Shown here: positions 36,790-46,813 of the stretch, one piece after another
How positions within the stretch are numbered: position 1 is the stretch's first letter
Layout: each line of letters begins with the position of its first letter
Origin: Lachnospiraceae bacterium
Lineage (GTDB): Bacteria; Bacillota; Clostridia; Lachnospirales; Lachnospiraceae
Length of the DNA: 64,000 nt
Direction of reading: 5' to 3'
Assembly: GCA_949383255.1 (NCBI GenBank)
Contig: CASJPF010000004.1
Coordinates: 62,001-126,000, forward strand
The notes under the pieces: generated by a model
Told to the model about the DNA's origin: nothing
The model's input: only the letters and a program-made list of their open reading frames with translations
Database searches by the model: none
Position numbers and translations under genes: made by a program

Positions 36790-38289
36790 TTATTTGTTTG
36801 GATGAGAATTTTTCGGGAGAGTAGATTTTTCTTTGTCAGAGTAAAGCTGTTCAGAATGTGTTTCGTCAGGATAATCTTCCTCAAAATATTCTTCGTCAGG
36901 ATAATCTTCTCTATTGGAATAATTTTCATTGGAATATTCTTCTTCAAAATAATCTTCCTCAGAATATTCCTCATCAGAATAATTTTCATCGGGATAGTCT
37001 TCTTCATCAGAATAGTTTTCATCGGAATAATTTTCTTCAAAGTATTCTTCCTCAGAATATTCCTTATCAGGATTGTTTTCATCAGAGTACATTTTATTTG
37101 AATACTCCTTAGGGGGATAGATTTCTTCCGAATATTCTTCATTTGGATAGTCCTTGTTGAGATAGTTCTGTTCGGAATATGATTCGTCGGAATACTCCTC
37201 ATCAGAATATTGTTCGTCGCGATATTCGTCCTCATAATATTCCTCTTCATAGTATTCTTCGTCGGTATCATTTTCCTCATAATATTCCTCATTGAAATAT
37301 GGTTCTTCCTCGTAATACTCTTCATCTTCATCAATAGAATTGTTATCTTTCCGAAAGAAACTGTATACAGAGTAACAGATTAACGCTAATACTGCAAAGA
37401 TGGCGACTGCCAGTACAATGACCACAGGAGTGCCCAGTAAACTGCCGGAAATTTCTGAATTGTTTTCTTCTGTATCTTCCTCGGTCTGTGTGTCTGATGT
37501 CAAATCACTGCCCACATTGTCTGGCAAATCAACTTCATCATCAAGAATTGTGTTATCAGGTGAGGAAGGGGTTACTGTGACAGAAGCATTTGTGCCATTA
37601 AGTGGTGTGTCTGACAAAAATTCCGCAGAAACATATGCAGTATTGCCAGAATACTGAATTTGATACCAATTGTCTGTAGTTTTTCCAGTTACAGTAATTT
37701 CTTGACCATATTTTAGTGTACCTAGTTTTTTGTAGTCCTTGGAAGGTCCGCTGCGGACATTGAGTCCTGTCTGGGTTGCCGCATAGTACGTTCCGCTCAT
37801 AGGAGTCACAGAAAAACTGTTCTGGTTGGAAGAATTTTCAGAGGAAGCAGGAGGTTTTGCGGAGGGCGGCTCTGGCTGTGGTGTTATTGTTGTATCTGAT
37901 GAGGGTGGCTGTGGAGTCGGGTTTGGAACAGATTCTGTATTGGAAGCATCTGTGGAGGGTGTTCCAGTCGGTGTTTGGGATTCTTCGGGTTTCGGGAGAG
38001 TAGGGGACCCAACGGAAGGCGTGTCCGCGGGTGTATTTTCCGCGGGCTTACTCTCTACAGGGATATTTTCTGCGGGTGTGCTTTCCGCGGGGGGACTTTC
38101 CGAAGGGATATTTTCTGCGGGTGTGCTTTCTGTAGGCGTGCTCTCCACGGGGGGGTTCTGTGTAGGTGTGCTTTCAACAGGTGGAACATTGTTCTCAGCA
38201 GCTAAAACTGGTAGTGGCTTTACACAAAAAATCAGTGTTGCTGTGGTGTATAAAATTATTTTTTTGATTTTGAATAATCTTTTCTTCAC
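36790..38289 (-). CDS. SH3-domain membrane protein with Pro-rich and acidic Tyr repeats
   Basis: A 499-residue surface protein. Signal peptide residues 1-30 (ending PVLAAEN). A Pro/Ser/Thr/Glu tract (residues 35-150) repeats short units such as PVESTP and PAENIP. A bacterial SH3 domain at about 163-222 holds GLNVRSGPSKDYKKLG and is likely to bind peptidoglycan. One membrane helix follows at about 290-315 (TPVVIVLAVAIFAVLALICY). Residues 325-490 are a very acidic cytoplasmic tail of repeats such as YSDEEYS and EEYYEE. It starts at GTG with AAGGAGGA 8 bases before. Confidence 0.85.
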   Translation of the reverse strand: MKKRLFKIKKIILYTTATLIFCVKPLPVLAAENNVPPVESTPTQNPPVESTPTESTPAENIPSESPPAESTPAENIPVESKPAENTPADTPSVGSPTLPKPEESQTPTGTPSTDASNTESVPNPTPQPPSSDTTITPQPEPPSAKPPASSENSSNQNSFSVTPMSGTYYAATQTGLNVRSGPSKDYKKLGTLKYGQEITVTGKTTDNWYQIQYSGNTAYVSAEFLSDTPLNGTNASVTVTPSSPDNTILDDEVDLPDNVGSDLTSDTQTEEDTEENNSEISGSLLGTPVVIVLAVAIFAVLALICYSVYSFFRKDNNSIDEDEEYYEEEPYFNEEYYEENDTDEEYYEEEYYEDEYRDEQYSDEEYSDESYSEQNYLNKDYPNEEYSEEIYPPKEYSNKMYSDENNPDKEYSEEEYFEENYSDENYSDEEDYPDENYSDEEYSEEDYFEEEYSNENYSNREDYPDEEYFEEDYPDETHSEQLYSDKEKSTLPKNSHPNK

Positions 38290-38424
38290 AAAAGGAATCC
38301 TCCTTGTACTTTTGCAGGGAACTGTATTAGAAACAAACAGTTCCCAATAATTTTTATTTATAACATAGTTTATAGTATATCATGCCCGAAGAAAAGATTA
38401 TATATAAAAATTAAAAAAAATTTA

Positions 38425-38456
38425 TTGACAATTTGCGATAGATTTACTACTATAAT
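38425..38456 (+). promoter_or_regulatory. Promoter of valS
   Basis: Consensus TTGACA (38425-38430), 17 bases, TACTAT (38448-38453), overlapping TATAAT (38451-38456). About 125 bases of leader follow before valS. The leader lacks a GGTGG-ACCGCG T-box core; it has a small hairpin TGCAGAAG...TCTGCA. Confidence 0.75.
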
Positions 38457-38578
38457 AAAATATGAATATTCTCGAAAAGGAAGACCAAAGAGGTGTCTCC
38501 ATCGGTATTGATTCGCCTTTTGTTGCAGAAGAAATGGTCTGCAGGAAAGGTTTTTTTGTGTATAGAAAGGAGTAGAAT

Positions 38579-41233
38579 ATGGGTAGAGAGTTGGCAAAGA
38601 CTTATGACCCACATGGTCTAGAGGACAAGATTTATCAGAGGTGGATGGAGCGAAAATATTTTCATGCAGAGGTTGACAGAAGCAAAAAACCATTTACCAT
38701 TGTGATTCCACCTCCCAATATTACAGGACAGCTTCATATGGGACATGCACTTGACAATACAATGCAAGATATTTTGATTCGATTTCGGCGCATGCAGGGA
38801 TACAATACACTCTGGCAGCCGGGAACGGACCATGCCAGTATTGCTACAGAAGTCAAGATTATAGAGAAGCTGAAAGAGGAAGGCATAGATAAGCACGATT
38901 TGGGAAGAGAAAAATTTCTTGAGCGTGCTTGGGATTGGAAAAAAGAGTATGGCGGTCGGATTATTAGCCAGTTAAAGAAATTAGGTTCTTCGTGTGATTG
39001 GGATCGGGAACGCTTTACTATGGACGAGGGCTGTAACAAAGCCGTGACAGAAGTGTTCTGCAAGATGCATGAAAAAGGATATATCTATAAGGGTGCAAGA
39101 ATGATTAACTGGTGTCCAGTTTGCAATACTTCTATCTCAGATGCTGAGGTTGAGTACGAAGAGCAAGCAGGGCATTTGTGGCATATAAAATATCCAGTTT
39201 TAAAAGAAGATGGCACAGAATCCGGAGAGTATTTAACGTTTGCGACAACACGGCCTGAGACAATGTTGGGAGATACTGCGGTGGCGATTCATCCAGAGGA
39301 TAAGCGATATGCGCATCTGCGTGGAAAGAAGCTGATGCTTCCTTTGATGAACCGTGAGATTCCGGTGGTGGAAGATACGTATGTTGATATGGAGTTTGGG
39401 ACAGGTGTGGTAAAAATTACGCCAGCACATGATCCAAATGATTTTGAGGTTGGAAAGCGGCATAACCTGCCAATTGTCAATATTATGAATGATAATGCGA
39501 CCATTAATGAAAATGGTGGCAAATATGCGGGTATGGATCGCTATGAGGCGAGAAAGGCTATTGTCGCGGAACTTGACGCGATGGGGCTTCTTGTAAAAGT
39601 AGAGGATTACAGCCATAATGTAGGGACACATGACCGCTGTAAGACAACGATTGAGCCTCTTGTAAAACAACAGTGGTTTGTCAGAATGAGTGAATTGATT
39701 CAGCCGGCAGTGGAAGCAGTAAAGAACGGTGCAATTAAATTGATTCCAGAACGTATGGAAAAGACCTACTATAATTGGACGGATAATATTAAGGACTGGT
39801 GCATTTCCAGACAGCTTTGGTGGGGGCATCGGATTCCGGCCTACTATTGTGATGCATGTGGAGAGATTGTTGTTGCAAAAGAGATGCCTGAAGTTTGTCC
39901 AAAGTGTGGTGGCAAACATTTTACACAGGACCCAGACACGCTCGACACATGGTTTTCCTCTGCACTCTGGCCATTTTCAACGCTTGGATGGCCTGACAAA
40001 ACAGAAGCGTTAGATTATTTTTATCCAACAGATGTACTTGTGACAGGGTATGATATTATCTTTTTCTGGGTAATTCGCATGATTTTCTCGGGGTATGAAC
40101 ATATGGGAACAAAGCCATTCCATACTGTGTTGTTTCATGGGTTGGTGCGTGACGCGCAAGGGCGAAAGATGTCAAAATCTTTAGGAAATGGTATTGACCC
40201 ACTTGAAGTTATTGAGCAGTATGGTGCGGATGCACTGCGGATGACTTTAATTACAGGAAATGCGCCTGGAAATGATATGCGCTTTTATTATGAGCGCGTG
40301 GAGGCAAATCGAAACTTTGCAAATAAAATTTGGAATGCATCGCGCTTTATTATGATGAATATGGAAGGCAAGACCGTGACAGATGCTTCTGACTCTTTAG
40401 AGCCAGCGGACCGTTGGATTTTATCTAAACTGAACAGCCTTGTGAAAGAGGTTACTGACAATATGGAGAGTTTTGAACTAGGGATTGCTGTTCAGAAGAT
40501 TTATGATTTTATTTGGGATGAGTTCTGTGACTGGTATATTGAGATGGTTAAGCCAAGACTCTATAATTCCGATAATATGTGTTCGCAAAATGCGGTGCTG
40601 TGGACATTAAAGACAGTGTTGATTGATGCATTGAAACTTTTGCATCCATATATGCCATTTATCACAGAGGAAATTTTCTGTACACTTCAGTCCGAGGAAG
40701 AGTCCATTATGGTATCAAAGTGGCCAGAGTATACAGAAACACGCAGCTTTAAAAAGGATGAAAAAGAGATTGAGATTATCAAAGAGGCAGTGCGCGGCAT
40801 TAGAAATGTGCGCACAAAGATGAATGTGGCGCCTTCAAAGAAGGCACATGTTTTTGTTGTCTCTGACAAGGCGGAAATTAGGGAGACTTTTACAGAAGGA
40901 AAACTGTTCTTTGCGTCACTTGCTTACGCGTCTGATGTACAGATTCAAGATAACAAAAATGGAATTGCAGAGGATGCAGTTTCTGTTGTGATTGCCAATG
41001 CTAACATTTATATTCCTTTTGCGGAACTGGTTGATATCACACAGGAGATCGCGCGCTTAGAAAAGGAAGAGAAACGATTGGAAGGTGAGCTTGCACGCGT
41101 GAATGGGATGTTGAACAATGAAAGATTTATGTCAAAGGCGCCGGAGGCAAAGATTGCCGAGGAAAGGGAAAAATTGGCAAAATATGTACAAATGAAGGAA
41201 CAAGTCACAGAACGGCTTGCGCAATTGAGGTAA
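38579..41233 (+). CDS. valS: Valine--tRNA ligase
   Basis: Class I valyl-tRNA synthetase of 884 residues. HIGH motif in [23 protein letters not shown] motif in [12 protein letters not shown] zinc-ribbon-like CDACG...CPKCGG lies in the middle. The editing (CP1) domain carries [17 protein letters not shown]. The C-terminal coiled coil that clamps the tRNA is clear ([19 protein letters not shown]). It starts after AAAGGAG and is monocistronic under its own strong promoter. Confidence 0.98.
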   Translation: MGRELAKTYDPHGLEDKIYQRWMERKYFHAEVDRSKKPFTIVIPPPNITGQLHMGHALDNTMQDILIRFRRMQGYNTLWQPGTDHASIATEVKIIEKLKEEGIDKHDLGREKFLERAWDWKKEYGGRIISQLKKLGSSCDWDRERFTMDEGCNKAVTEVFCKMHEKGYIYKGARMINWCPVCNTSISDAEVEYEEQAGHLWHIKYPVLKEDGTESGEYLTFATTRPETMLGDTAVAIHPEDKRYAHLRGKKLMLPLMNREIPVVEDTYVDMEFGTGVVKITPAHDPNDFEVGKRHNLPIVNIMNDNATINENGGKYAGMDRYEARKAIVAELDAMGLLVKVEDYSHNVGTHDRCKTTIEPLVKQQWFVRMSELIQPAVEAVKNGAIKLIPERMEKTYYNWTDNIKDWCISRQLWWGHRIPAYYCDACGEIVVAKEMPEVCPKCGGKHFTQDPDTLDTWFSSALWPFSTLGWPDKTEALDYFYPTDVLVTGYDIIFFWVIRMIFSGYEHMGTKPFHTVLFHGLVRDAQGRKMSKSLGNGIDPLEVIEQYGADALRMTLITGNAPGNDMRFYYERVEANRNFANKIWNASRFIMMNMEGKTVTDASDSLEPADRWILSKLNSLVKEVTDNMESFELGIAVQKIYDFIWDEFCDWYIEMVKPRLYNSDNMCSQNAVLWTLKTVLIDALKLLHPYMPFITEEIFCTLQSEEESIMVSKWPEYTETRSFKKDEKEIEIIKEAVRGIRNVRTKMNVAPSKKAHVFVVSDKAEIRETFTEGKLFFASLAYASDVQIQDNKNGIAEDAVSVVIANANIYIPFAELVDITQEIARLEKEEKRLEGELARVNGMLNNERFMSKAPEAKIAEEREKLAKYVQMKEQVTERLAQLR

Positions 41234-41289
41234 ATCGTGTTACAATAAAGACATAAGAGGGCGATTTATGCCTTCTCGGAGGTGAGCAG

Positions 41290-42675
41290 ATGGTTAATGT
41301 CAAATCTTATGTCAGAATAGCAGACGATAAAACGGAAGCGTGGCTTTACTTGTGCGCGCCCGAAGAAGGCACAAGGTACGAAAAGCCAGAGATTATACGA
41401 TACCTTCAGCTAAACGGGGTGGTTGCGGGTATCAATGAGTCACATGTAGCGGCAATGTGTAAGAAACAGATTTATGAGCGTGAAGTAAAGATAGCATCCA
41501 GTGAAAAAGGAGATCCAGGAAGCGCAGGGCGGTTTGAATTTTTCTTTAACACAGAAAAACCAAAGCCAGAAATCCGAAAAGATGGCACAGTAGATTACAG
41601 GAGTATGTCTCTTGTGCAGAATGCGGAGGAGGGACAGTTACTTGCTGTGTACCATCCTGCGATTCAGGGAACTGCTGGAAGAGATGTCACTGGCGCTATG
41701 GAAAAGGCAAATACATACAAGGAACTTCGACCACTTACCGGAAAGGGAATCAGCAATGAGGAAGATCCAAATAAATACTACGCAGCCAAAGCTGGTAAAA
41801 TTGAGTATGACGGTGATAATAAGCTGTCTGTGGTAGAAGTATATGAAGTTCAGGGTGGATGCGACTACGCGAACAATGCGCTGGTCGATTTTAATGGAGA
41901 TGTAATTATCCATGGAAATGTGGAGGCCGGAGTTACAATTCATGCTGGAAAAAGTCTTACTGTTGACGGCGTAGTTGAGTCGGCAAACATAACGGCGGGG
42001 GGCACCGTCTGCCTGAAACGCGGTATGCAGGGGGCAGGAAAAGGTGCGATTATTGCAGGCGGAGATATCTTTACAGAATTTATCGAATATGCGAATGTCA
42101 GTGCGGGCGGAAGCGTTCAGTCGAATGTTATTCTAAATTCAAAGGTTACTGCTGGAGATCAGATTACACTTACAGGTAAGAAAGGACTGATTGCCGGTGG
42201 ATATGTGCATGCAATGATGGGCGTGAGCTGTCAGAATGCAGGCAATATGTCAGAGATTAAGACGGGAATCCATGTAGGTGTAATGCCAGAGATTATGGAG
42301 AAGCGTATTGAGGTGAATGAACAGTACAATAAGCTCAATCAGGAATTGGATGAAGTGGCAGCAGGAATGGCAAAAATTTTACGTGTCAGACAACAGACAG
42401 GAGAGCTTAATGAACAGCTTCAAGCACATCTCAATGACCTTAAAGTTAGAAAAAATCAGATTTATGTGAAGTGCATGACAGCGAAGCGGCAGGCTGACGA
42501 ACTAGAGAATACGATACTGAAATCAAGAGAGGCCAAGATTAAAATTAGTGGAAATATTTATAAGGGTACTGTTATCAGTATTGATGATAATCGAATGGTC
42601 ATTAATCGTGACACAAGCTTTATGGAGTATTCTGCGCAGAATGGTGTGATTGTCGGGACGGTGGTCGTTATCTAA
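41290..42675 (+). CDS. DUF342 (FapA-like) protein
   Basis: A 461-residue DUF342 protein. The central region is a right-handed beta-helix built from short repeats (VIIHGNVEAGVTIHAGKSL, VVESANITAGGTV, FIEYANVSAGGSV). A helical coiled coil (EVNEQYNKLNQELDEVAAG) precedes a C-terminal segment (IKISGNIYKGTVISI). FapA homologues affect polar or flagellar assembly in other bacteria; the role in clostridia is unproven. Ribosome site GGAGGTGAG. The next unit begins after a terminator. Confidence 0.85.
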   Translation: MVNVKSYVRIADDKTEAWLYLCAPEEGTRYEKPEIIRYLQLNGVVAGINESHVAAMCKKQIYEREVKIASSEKGDPGSAGRFEFFFNTEKPKPEIRKDGTVDYRSMSLVQNAEEGQLLAVYHPAIQGTAGRDVTGAMEKANTYKELRPLTGKGISNEEDPNKYYAAKAGKIEYDGDNKLSVVEVYEVQGGCDYANNALVDFNGDVIIHGNVEAGVTIHAGKSLTVDGVVESANITAGGTVCLKRGMQGAGKGAIIAGGDIFTEFIEYANVSAGGSVQSNVILNSKVTAGDQITLTGKKGLIAGGYVHAMMGVSCQNAGNMSEIKTGIHVGVMPEIMEKRIEVNEQYNKLNQELDEVAAGMAKILRVRQQTGELNEQLQAHLNDLKVRKNQIYVKCMTAKRQADELENTILKSREAKIKISGNIYKGTVISIDDNRMVINRDTSFMEYSAQNGVIVGTVVVI

Positions 42676-42717
42676 AAACAATATGGTACAATCCAATCCA
42701 CTACAGGATTCCGCTAT

Positions 42718-42750
42718 AAAAGGGTTCGCGTTTCGAGGCGAGCCTTTTTT
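42718..42750 (+). terminator. Terminator after the DUF342 gene
   Basis: GGTTCGC / GCGAGCC with one G-T pair and six T. Confidence 0.7.
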
Positions 42751-42800
42751 GTGCACATGGGTACTCAAAGAAAGATTGTTAGCGAATTGGCAAACGTGTG
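42751..42800 (+). repeat. Partial dispersed repeat, copy 5 (5' half)
   Basis: GTGCACATGGGTACTC begins right after the terminator T-run and resembles the TGCACACGGGCGCC start of copy 2. The second hairpin is missing and folC begins at once. Confidence 0.4.
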
Positions 42801-42815
42801 ATCAGAGGAAAAACG

Positions 42816-44192
42816 ATGGAGGAAAAACAAATACAAAATTATGCTGCGGCGGAACAGTTTTTGGCAGAGGTTCCAAAGTTTACCAAGAAAAATCTGTTAG
42901 AAGATACAAAAAAATTTTATCAATATATACAGAGTTGTGCAGATGGCAGGTATTGCGAGGAGCGTTTGGGGAAAATTGTGCATGTGGCAGGGACCAACGG
43001 AAAGGGGTCTGTGTGCGCTTATTTGCAGAGCATATGTAAGGAGAGCGGTTATCGGACTGGTATGTTTACTTCTCCTCATCTAATGACAACAAGGGAGCGT
43101 TTTTGTATAGATGGCAGTGTTTTGTCCGAGGAGGAATTTTTAAATGCATTCCGTTGGCTTTCAAATCAGATTACAGCATATCATGCAATTCAGCCAGAGT
43201 ATAGTCCAACATATTTTGAACGGCTGTTTTTTATGGGGGTGTATATATTTGCGAGGGCGCAGATTGATGTTTTGCTATTGGAGACAGGACTTGGAGGACG
43301 TCTTGACACGACAAATGTAATAAAGAATCCTGTCCTCACAATAATTACAGAAATTGGTCTAGATCACATGGAGTATCTTGGAGACACAATTGATAAGATT
43401 GCAATCGAGAAGGCTGGGATTTTGAAATCTGGAGTGCCTGTCGTATTCTCGGACAGAAAAAAGGAAGCTTCCGCAGTTATCTGTGAGAAAGCGCAAAAAC
43501 TTGGCTGCAAATGTCATGCAGTGTCAAAAAAGGACTATAAAATAAATGAAATTCAGAAAAAATTCATTGATTTTTCTGCTGTCAGTCGTTATTATGATTA
43601 TGGTAGATTGATTGTGGATACAACGGGAGTTTATCAGGTGGAGAACGCGGCAGTTGCAATTCGTGCCGCTGAAGTTTTAAAGAGGGATTGTGGTTTTGAG
43701 AACATTACTGTAGCGTTGATAAAAAATGGAATTAGAAAGATGCACTGGGCTTGCCGGATGGAAGAGGTTGTGCCGGGAGTATATATTGACGGTGCGCACA
43801 ATGAAGATGGGATTGCGGCGTTTGTACGATCGTTGAAACAGGCGCCGATATTTACAGATACAAAATGTAAGTTTGATAAAAGGTGTGTGCTTATTTTTTC
43901 TGTTGTCAAAGATAAGCAATATGATAACATGATAGAAATGCTCTGTAGGCTTCCTATGGTTACGGATTTTGTGATTACGCATATTCCGGGTGAGCGGGGA
44001 GCGAAACTGGCAGAGCTGAGGAGTTTGTTTGACAGATATGCCGGCGGGAACACGCAGGGGATATATACTTATGAAAAAGTAGAGGATGCGGTTGCATTTG
44101 GTTTGTCAGTCGGAAGAGATGGAGGCAGAGTATATATTGTCGGGTCGCTGTATCTGGCAGGGATTGTGGAGGAGCTCTTTGCTCTAAGATGA
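42816..44192 (+). CDS. folC: Folylpolyglutamate synthase / dihydrofolate synthase
   Basis: FolC adds glutamate to dihydropteroate and folates in the cytosol, using ATP. P-loop HVAGTNGKGSVCAYL, then TSPHLMTTRERF, the metal-binding ETGLGGRLDTTN and ITEIGLDHMEYLGDTI, and a C-terminal Mur-ligase-like domain with DGAHNEDGIAAFV. 458 residues. The track starts at GTG 42798, but ATG 42816 after AGAGGAAAA is preferred. The next two genes follow closely. Confidence 0.96.
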   Translation: MEEKQIQNYAAAEQFLAEVPKFTKKNLLEDTKKFYQYIQSCADGRYCEERLGKIVHVAGTNGKGSVCAYLQSICKESGYRTGMFTSPHLMTTRERFCIDGSVLSEEEFLNAFRWLSNQITAYHAIQPEYSPTYFERLFFMGVYIFARAQIDVLLLETGLGGRLDTTNVIKNPVLTIITEIGLDHMEYLGDTIDKIAIEKAGILKSGVPVVFSDRKKEASAVICEKAQKLGCKCHAVSKKDYKINEIQKKFIDFSAVSRYYDYGRLIVDTTGVYQVENAAVAIRAAEVLKRDCGFENITVALIKNGIRKMHWACRMEEVVPGVYIDGAHNEDGIAAFVRSLKQAPIFTDTKCKFDKRCVLIFSVVKDKQYDNMIEMLCRLPMVTDFVITHIPGERGAKLAELRSLFDRYAGGNTQGIYTYEKVEDAVAFGLSVGRDGGRVYIVGSLYLAGIVEELFALR

Positions 44193-44223
44193 CGTGATTC
44201 ATGGCGGCGTTTGGAGGAGTATT

Positions 44224-44373
44224 ATGATAGATTTTGAAGAAGAATTAAAGAAGTTTCATCCGAGCCTCGAGATTGAGGATGTGGAGGATGCAATATATAA
44301 TCAAGATGTGACAGACCTCGCGGATGTTTTGGTAAAATTAGTTAAGGAATCAAAAGAATCTGAGGAAGAGTAG
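44224..44373 (+). CDS. Small acidic protein (49 residues)
   Basis: Too short for the ORF track. Starts MIDFEEELKKFHPSLEIEDV after TTTGGAGGAG, ends KESKESEEE. It is acidic and helical with no known motif. It sits between folC and the TPR gene with tight spacing (31 and 11 bases), so it belongs to that operon. The good ribosome site and codon pattern make it a likely real gene. Function unknown. Confidence 0.7.
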   Translation: MIDFEEELKKFHPSLEIEDVEDAIYNQDVTDLADVLVKLVKESKESEEE

Positions 44374-44384
44374 GGGAGCTTGAT

Positions 44385-45776
44385 ATGTATTGCTTTAATT
44401 GTGGATGTCTATTGTCGGAGAAGGATTTTTGTACGGGTTGTGGTGCAGACGTGGTGTTATACAAAAAAATTATGTATGCCGCCAACCGATTTTATAATGA
44501 TGCGTTAGATAAAGCGAAAGTGAGGGATTTGTCTGGCGCAGTGTCAAGTTTGCGCCAGTGTCTAAAATTGAATAAGTATCATATTGATGCTCGAAATCTG
44601 CTAGGTCTTGTGTACTTTGAGCGTGGAGAAGTGGTTGCAGCGCTGAGCGAGTGGGTGATGAGTAAAAATGTACGAGGTGAAAAAAATATTGCAAACGACT
44701 ACATAGATATGATACAAAACAATCCGGGAAGATTGGATTCTTTTAATCATACAATCAAAAAATATAATATGGCTTTGAATTACTGTCAGCAGGGAAGCCT
44801 TGACTTGGCGGTGATTCAGCTTAAGAAAGTCGTCTCAATGAACGCGCGATTTGTGCAGGCGAGGCAGTTGCTAGCACTTTTGTATTTGAATACACAGGAG
44901 TGGGACAAGGCTAAAAAGGAGCTTGAAAAAGCTCTCAGTATAGATACAAACAATACAATTACGTTGCGCTATCTAAAAGAAGTGGAGGAAATGACACCTG
45001 CAGATGAGGAGCGCGTGCGCAAAAAGAAAGAGGCTGTGGTATACCAAAGTGGCAATGAGACCGTGATTCAGCCAGTTGGGAAGAAGGATAGGACAGTTTT
45101 TCAGACAGTGATTAATATACTGATTGGTGTGGCGATTGGTGTGGCAATTGCAAGGTTCTTGGTGCTTCCGTCAAAGATACAGAAGGCTCAGACAGAAGTC
45201 AATGAGAAGTACAAGGCAGTCAGTGAGCAGTTGGATGCGAGAACCGTACAGATTGATGAGCTGACAGCACAGATTAAAGAATTAACACAGGAGAAAGATT
45301 CTTTGACAAACAGTTTGACAGAGGCTCAGGCAAACAAAGTACAGTTGATGGCCAATACGCAACTGATAGAGGCAGTCCTGATGAATATGAAAGGGACCGG
45401 AGATGAGATGGCTGTTGCGGAGGCATTAGAACAGATTAATGCAGAGTATTTGCAAAATGATGCCACAGAGAGTTACAAGGCGCTGTATGAAGCACTGCGG
45501 GAGGATGTGAGCAAAGTTGTAGCGAGAAATAGTTATAACACAGGCTACGATGCATACCGAGCGGAAGATTATGATACCGCTATCAAGAATCTTGAGCGAG
45601 CGTATTCGTATGATCCGACAAATGGTGAAGCGTTGTATAATCTTGGAAATTCCTATAATAAAAAGGGAGATCTGGACAAGGCAGTGGAGATATATGAACA
45701 GGTAGTGGAACTTTTCCCAAATACAGCGAAGGCAAGAAAGTCACAGAATTACATAAAGGAAATCAAAGGTGAATGA
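44385..45776 (+). CDS. Zinc-ribbon, TPR-repeat membrane protein
   Basis: A 463-residue protein. N-terminal zinc ribbon CFNCGC...CTGCGA (residues 3-19), then TPR-like helices (DLSGAVSSLRQCLKLNKYHI, DLAVIQLKKVVSMNARFVQA). One membrane helix lies near residue 240 (INILIGVAIGVAIARFLVL), then a coiled coil (QLDARTVQIDELTAQIKEL). C-terminal TPRs are probably outside the membrane (YDTAIKNLERAYSYDPTN). Likely a scaffold for envelope or division complexes; not assignable further. Terminator follows. Confidence 0.85.
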   Translation: MYCFNCGCLLSEKDFCTGCGADVVLYKKIMYAANRFYNDALDKAKVRDLSGAVSSLRQCLKLNKYHIDARNLLGLVYFERGEVVAALSEWVMSKNVRGEKNIANDYIDMIQNNPGRLDSFNHTIKKYNMALNYCQQGSLDLAVIQLKKVVSMNARFVQARQLLALLYLNTQEWDKAKKELEKALSIDTNNTITLRYLKEVEEMTPADEERVRKKKEAVVYQSGNETVIQPVGKKDRTVFQTVINILIGVAIGVAIARFLVLPSKIQKAQTEVNEKYKAVSEQLDARTVQIDELTAQIKELTQEKDSLTNSLTEAQANKVQLMANTQLIEAVLMNMKGTGDEMAVAEALEQINAEYLQNDATESYKALYEALREDVSKVVARNSYNTGYDAYRAEDYDTAIKNLERAYSYDPTNGEALYNLGNSYNKKGDLDKAVEIYEQVVELFPNTAKARKSQNYIKEIKGE

Positions 45777-45795
45777 TGGCATACCAAGAGATACA

Positions 45796-45830
45796 AAAGA
45801 GGACATACCAGTTGGGTACGTCCTCTTTTT
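45796..45830 (+). terminator. Terminator after the TPR gene
   Basis: AAGAGGACATACC pairs with GGTACGTCCTCTT, then a T-run. Confidence 0.85.
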
Positions 45831-45831
45831 A

Positions 45832-45918
45832 TGCACACGGGCGCCTAAATGAAATATGTCAGCAAGCTGACGGACGTCCGGCGCGCGAGCAGGGGAAGTA
45901 ACCTTACCCTGCTCGATT
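45832..45918 (+). repeat. Dispersed post-terminator repeat element, copy 2
   Basis: TGCACACGGGCGCCTAAATG, then hairpin 1 GTCAG-CAAG-CTGAC and hairpin 2 GAGCAGGG...CCCTGCTC, then GATT. Compared with copy 4, the hairpin-2 T-A pair is C-G here on both sides, a compensatory change. It lies just before the sigma-F operon. Confidence 0.72.
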
Positions 45919-45962
45919 AAGAAAAGATGATTGAAAAATTGTAGGGAAATGGAGGAGCGTAA

Positions 45963-46280
45963 ATGGAACAGAATATGGAGGAGTATGCGATCATTGATAA
46001 TTATCTGTGTATAAAAATGCCACAGGAAGTAGATCATCATGGTGCCGCGGGTATTCGAGCGTGTGCGGATAGGCTGATTTTAGATGACAAAGTGAAAAAT
46101 ATAGTGTTTGATTTTGAAAACACAACGTTTATGGATAGTTCTGGTCTTGGGATTATTATAGGACGGTACCGTAAAATTTCCTGTTTTGGTGGAAAGGTGT
46201 ACGCAATTAACACAAATGAGCGCATTAGCAGAATTTTAAAGGCATCTGGCATGTCGGCTATTATAGAAATTCTGGTGTAA
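45963..46280 (+). CDS. spoIIAA: Anti-sigma F factor antagonist SpoIIAA
   Basis: A 105-residue STAS-domain protein that frees sigma F by binding SpoIIAB when dephosphorylated. The phospho-acceptor serine is in TTFMDSSGLGIIIGRY (Ser59). First gene of the classic spoIIAA-spoIIAB-sigF operon. GGAGCG precedes the start. Sigma-H control is expected from known biology, but no convincing sigma-H promoter was recognised. Confidence 0.95.
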   Translation: MEQNMEEYAIIDNYLCIKMPQEVDHHGAAGIRACADRLILDDKVKNIVFDFENTTFMDSSGLGIIIGRYRKISCFGGKVYAINTNERISRILKASGMSAIIEILV

Positions 46281-46315
46281 GAATCTGTTAATTTAGAAAG
46301 GGAAAAGGATTTTAT

Positions 46316-46810
46316 ATGGAAACTTTAAAGAATCAAATCTCTATAGAATTTGATGCCATATCAGAGAATGAGAGGCTGGCAAGGGTTGTAATAGCTGCAT
46401 TTCTTGCAGGAATTGACCCGACACTTGATGAGCTTGAGGATGTGAAAACCGCAGTGTCGGAGGCTGTCACCAATGCAGTTATACATGGGTACAAAGAAAA
46501 TGGTGGCAAAGTGGTTTTGCGTGCAAGCCTTTCTACAGACGAGAAACTTACAGTTGATATTATAGACTATGGAGTGGGTATCGCAAATGTGGAACAAGCA
46601 ATGCAACCGCTTTTTACAACGGGTGCGCCCAGCGAGCGGTCTGGCATGGGTTTTTCTTTTATGGAGGCGTTTATGGATGGTCTTGAAGTGGAGAGTACTC
46701 CAAGAGAAGGAACTAGTGTACATATGTGGAAACATTTTGCCAAGCGACAGACAACTGGAACAAAGACAATCCTTCAGGCAGCAGTGTGGAACAGAACCGG
46801 CAGGGAATAG
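46316..46810 (+). CDS. spoIIAB: Anti-sigma F factor SpoIIAB
   Basis: GHKL serine kinase that binds sigma F and phosphorylates SpoIIAA. N-box EAVTNAVIHGYKE, G1 IIDYGVGI, G2 box ERSGMGFSFM. The domain ends near residue 142; a further 20 or so residues (TTGTKTILQAAVWNRTGRE) extend beyond the family norm and run into the sigF ribosome site. Cotranscribed with spoIIAA and sigF (36- and 3-base gaps). Confidence 0.95.
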   Translation: METLKNQISIEFDAISENERLARVVIAAFLAGIDPTLDELEDVKTAVSEAVTNAVIHGYKENGGKVVLRASLSTDEKLTVDIIDYGVGIANVEQAMQPLFTTGAPSERSGMGFSFMEAFMDGLEVESTPREGTSVHMWKHFAKRQTTGTKTILQAAVWNRTGRE

Positions 46811-46813
46811 CTT

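Noticed and set aside
36790-37330. Array-like DNA repeats that could suggest CRISPR
   Set aside because: Repeats are short, irregular, codon-phased and lie inside a coding frame; no constant repeat with unique spacers.
36759-37334. 191-aa minus-strand ORF of Met/Ile/Lys repeats, and plus-strand ORFs at 36802-37112
   Set aside because: Out-of-frame readings of the repetitive acidic tail of the SH3 protein; the real frame has a signal peptide, SH3 domain and ribosome site.
37826-38350. 174-aa plus-strand ORF rich in Gly/Val/Ser
   Set aside because: Antisense of the Pro-rich tract of the surface protein; no ribosome site.
38457-38578. T-box riboswitch upstream of valS
   Set aside because: Expected from family habit, but no GGTGG-ACCGCG antiterminator core or terminator is present.
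39233-39919. 228-aa minus-strand ORF inside valS
   Set aside because: Shadow of a conserved synthetase gene, no family features.
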